A DNA stretch of 64,000 nt from Peptoniphilus lacydonensis. GTDB taxonomy: Bacteria > Bacillota > Clostridia > Tissierellales > Peptoniphilaceae. Shown in pieces: positions 62,909-64,000 of the stretch (position 1 is the first letter of the stretch; every line of letters starts with the position of its first letter). The position numbers and the translations under genes are program-made. The notes under the pieces were generated by a model, which did no database searches, was not told where the DNA came from, and saw nothing but the letters and a program-made list of their open reading frames with translations. Where the stretch lies: the NCBI RefSeq assembly GCF_900106515.1, contig NZ_FNWF01000002.1:154001-218000 (forward strand), written 5' to 3'.

Positions 62909-63719
62909 TTTTACCTCCAAATTTTTTCAAAATTTGTTTCTCTTTATATTCTGGACTATATATTTCAAGGAGTTTTGCTTCAAGAGTTTCTATATCTAAA
63001 TATCTAGAAAGCACTCCATTTTCAGCAGTCGATATTGTTCCATTTTCTTCTGAAACCATTATACTTAAAGAATCTGCTCTTTCAGAAATTCCAATACCTG
63101 CTCTATGTCTAGTTCCAAGTTCCTTAGATATTTTTTGATTATCTGATAAAGGTAAGAAACAAGCCGCTGCTTTTATTTTAGCTCCTTTAATTACAACGGC
63201 ACCATCGTGAAGTGGGGTGTTTGGTATAAAAATATTTATAAGAAGTCCACTGCTTACATTTCCATTTATTTCTGTTCCAGTTTCAATTATTTCATTTAAT
63301 CCAACTTCATTTTCAATAATGATAAGTGCACCTATTTTTTGTCTAGCAAGAGATGCCACAGCAGAAATAATTTCCTCAACTGTTTCAGGAACATTTTCTT
63401 TATTTTGATTAAAACTATTTTTAATATTTGATGTGAGTCCTAAATATTGAAGTCCTCTTCTAATTTCAGGTTGAAACAAAACAATTATAGCTACAATGCC
63501 GTCATTTATAAAACGGGCAAAAATCCAATTAACCGTATAAAGTTGAAAGAATTGAGAAATTTTTATAAATAATAAAATTAAAAGTATTCCCTTAAAAACT
63601 TGTTCTGCTCTAGTATTTCTTATTAACTTTAAAATGTAATAAATTAAAACTGTAACTATTAGTATGTCAACAACATCTCTAAAATTTATAACATTAAGTA
63701 AATTCCCAAAATTTTCCAA
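62889..63719 (-). CDS. cdaA: Diadenylate cyclase
   Basis: CdaA makes c-di-AMP from two ATP; c-di-AMP controls potassium and osmolyte balance and is often essential. Three membrane helices (about residues 12-29, 36-56 and 60-77) precede the DisA_N catalytic domain with the DGA motif in NTPLHDGAVVIKG (about 170-182) and the RHR motif in LGTRHRAGIGISE (about 200-212). I start it at the TTG at 63719 because GAGGTG is six bases upstream; the GTG at 63728 is itself part of this site. It ends in cdaR. glmM, a frequent third gene, is not next. Confidence 0.95.
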   Translation of the reverse strand: MENFGNLLNVINFRDVVDILIVTVLIYYILKLIRNTRAEQVFKGILLILLFIKISQFFQLYTVNWIFARFINDGIVAIIVLFQPEIRRGLQYLGLTSNIKNSFNQNKENVPETVEEIISAVASLARQKIGALIIIENEVGLNEIIETGTEINGNVSSGLLINIFIPNTPLHDGAVVIKGAKIKAAACFLPLSDNQKISKELGTRHRAGIGISERADSLSIMVSEENGTISTAENGVLSRYLDIETLEAKLLEIYSPEYKEKQILKKFGGKNEKDKF

Positions 63720-63720
63720 T

Positions 63721-64000
63721 CTATGCACCTCTCTTCTTTGCTATAATTATAACTCCCCAAATTAATCCCAACGATATAATAATATCACCAATACTTACAA
63801 CTGTTGAACTTCCTATTAACTTATAGAAAGGAATAATATCTGATAAAAAATAAAATTTAGGATTTTCAAAAATTCCATGACTTAAACTTTTATTATTTAA
63901 TAAAATATAAATTACTCTTTTATTTTGTGTCTTAATAAGAGCATTTAAACTCACAGGCATTTTTCCATTTGCTATAACAGGAATTATGTTTAAAAATGTT
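63721..64000 (-). CDS. DUF5317-like membrane protein (5' end outside window)
   Basis: The visible 92 residues end one base before cdaA. They read NIIPVIANGKMPVSLNAL, a family-like motif, then two membrane segments (about residues 61-75 and 76-90) with KLIGSSTVVSIGDIIISLGL and a basic end (IIIAKKRGA). This matches the C-terminus of DUF5317 proteins, small multi-span membrane proteins of unknown function. The frame is open through the window edge, so the start lies outside. Confidence 0.65.
   Translation of the reverse strand, partial: TFLNIIPVIANGKMPVSLNALIKTQNKRVIYILLNNKSLSHGIFENPKFYFLSDIIPFYKLIGSSTVVSIGDIIISLGLIWGVIIIAKKRGA

Overview
The window is 64 kb of very AT-rich DNA with short intergenic gaps, strong GGAGG-type ribosome binding sites, many TTG and GTG starts, and genes typical of low-GC Gram-positives (HprK, CtsR-McsA-ClpC, YlxM, SpoVG, CarD, CdaA/CdaR, a T-box leader). 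Pyruvate:ferredoxin oxidoreductase indicates an anaerobe. A peptidoglycan-building, amino-acid-using anaerobic Firmicute of the Tissierellia/Peptoniphilus-Anaerococcus type is my best inference; the genus is not proven by anything I can see. I saw no rRNA, tRNA, CRISPR array, transposase or prophage.

Layout. 1-12.5 kb (all minus strand): a cut-off secreted protein gene, then the ylxM-ffh-rpsP-khpA-rimM-trmD-rplS operon behind a near-consensus promoter, preceded by plsX-acpP-rnc-radical SAM-smc-ftsY. 12.6-20.9 kb: pyruvate:ferredoxin oxidoreductase (own promoter and terminator), then pepP-uvrC-hprK. 20.9-25.5 kb: an accessory island bracketed by two perfect 40-bp direct repeats, each of which is also a transcription terminator. 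It carries a BlaI-type repressor and BlaR1-type membrane protease followed by two tiny ORFs, a stalk-domain secreted protein with an apparent AUA start, a thioredoxin-like protein, a secreted phospholipase A2-like protein, a frameshifted secreted protein, a small membrane protein and a short protein ending in a GGANGPTQIY motif. This is the most unusual part of the window.

25.5-36.6 kb: a VanRS-like two-component system, a fluoride channel (CrcB), a deleted purine/xanthine permease remnant, alanine racemase, spoVG, murC, a secreted phosphodiester glycosidase with stalk domains, a YacL-like PIN/TRAM protein and CarD. 36.8-41.6 kb: a bacitracin/antimicrobial-peptide-type ABC transporter with its kinase; the response regulator gene carries a one-base frameshift. 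41.6-47.6 kb: a Met-type T-box leader driving O-acetylhomoserine sulfhydrylase, a YkvI-like transporter, folC and brnQ.

47.6-55.7 kb: the CtsR regulon operon ctsR-mcsA-mcsB-clpC-radA with two CtsR boxes in its leader; McsB lacks most of the arginine-kinase active-site residues. An EF-G-like GTPase follows. 55.8-64 kb: comEA, then minus-strand guaB, a WalRK-like two-component system with a lipoprotein and a small membrane protein, and the cdaA-cdaR c-di-AMP genes behind a cut-off DUF5317-like membrane protein.
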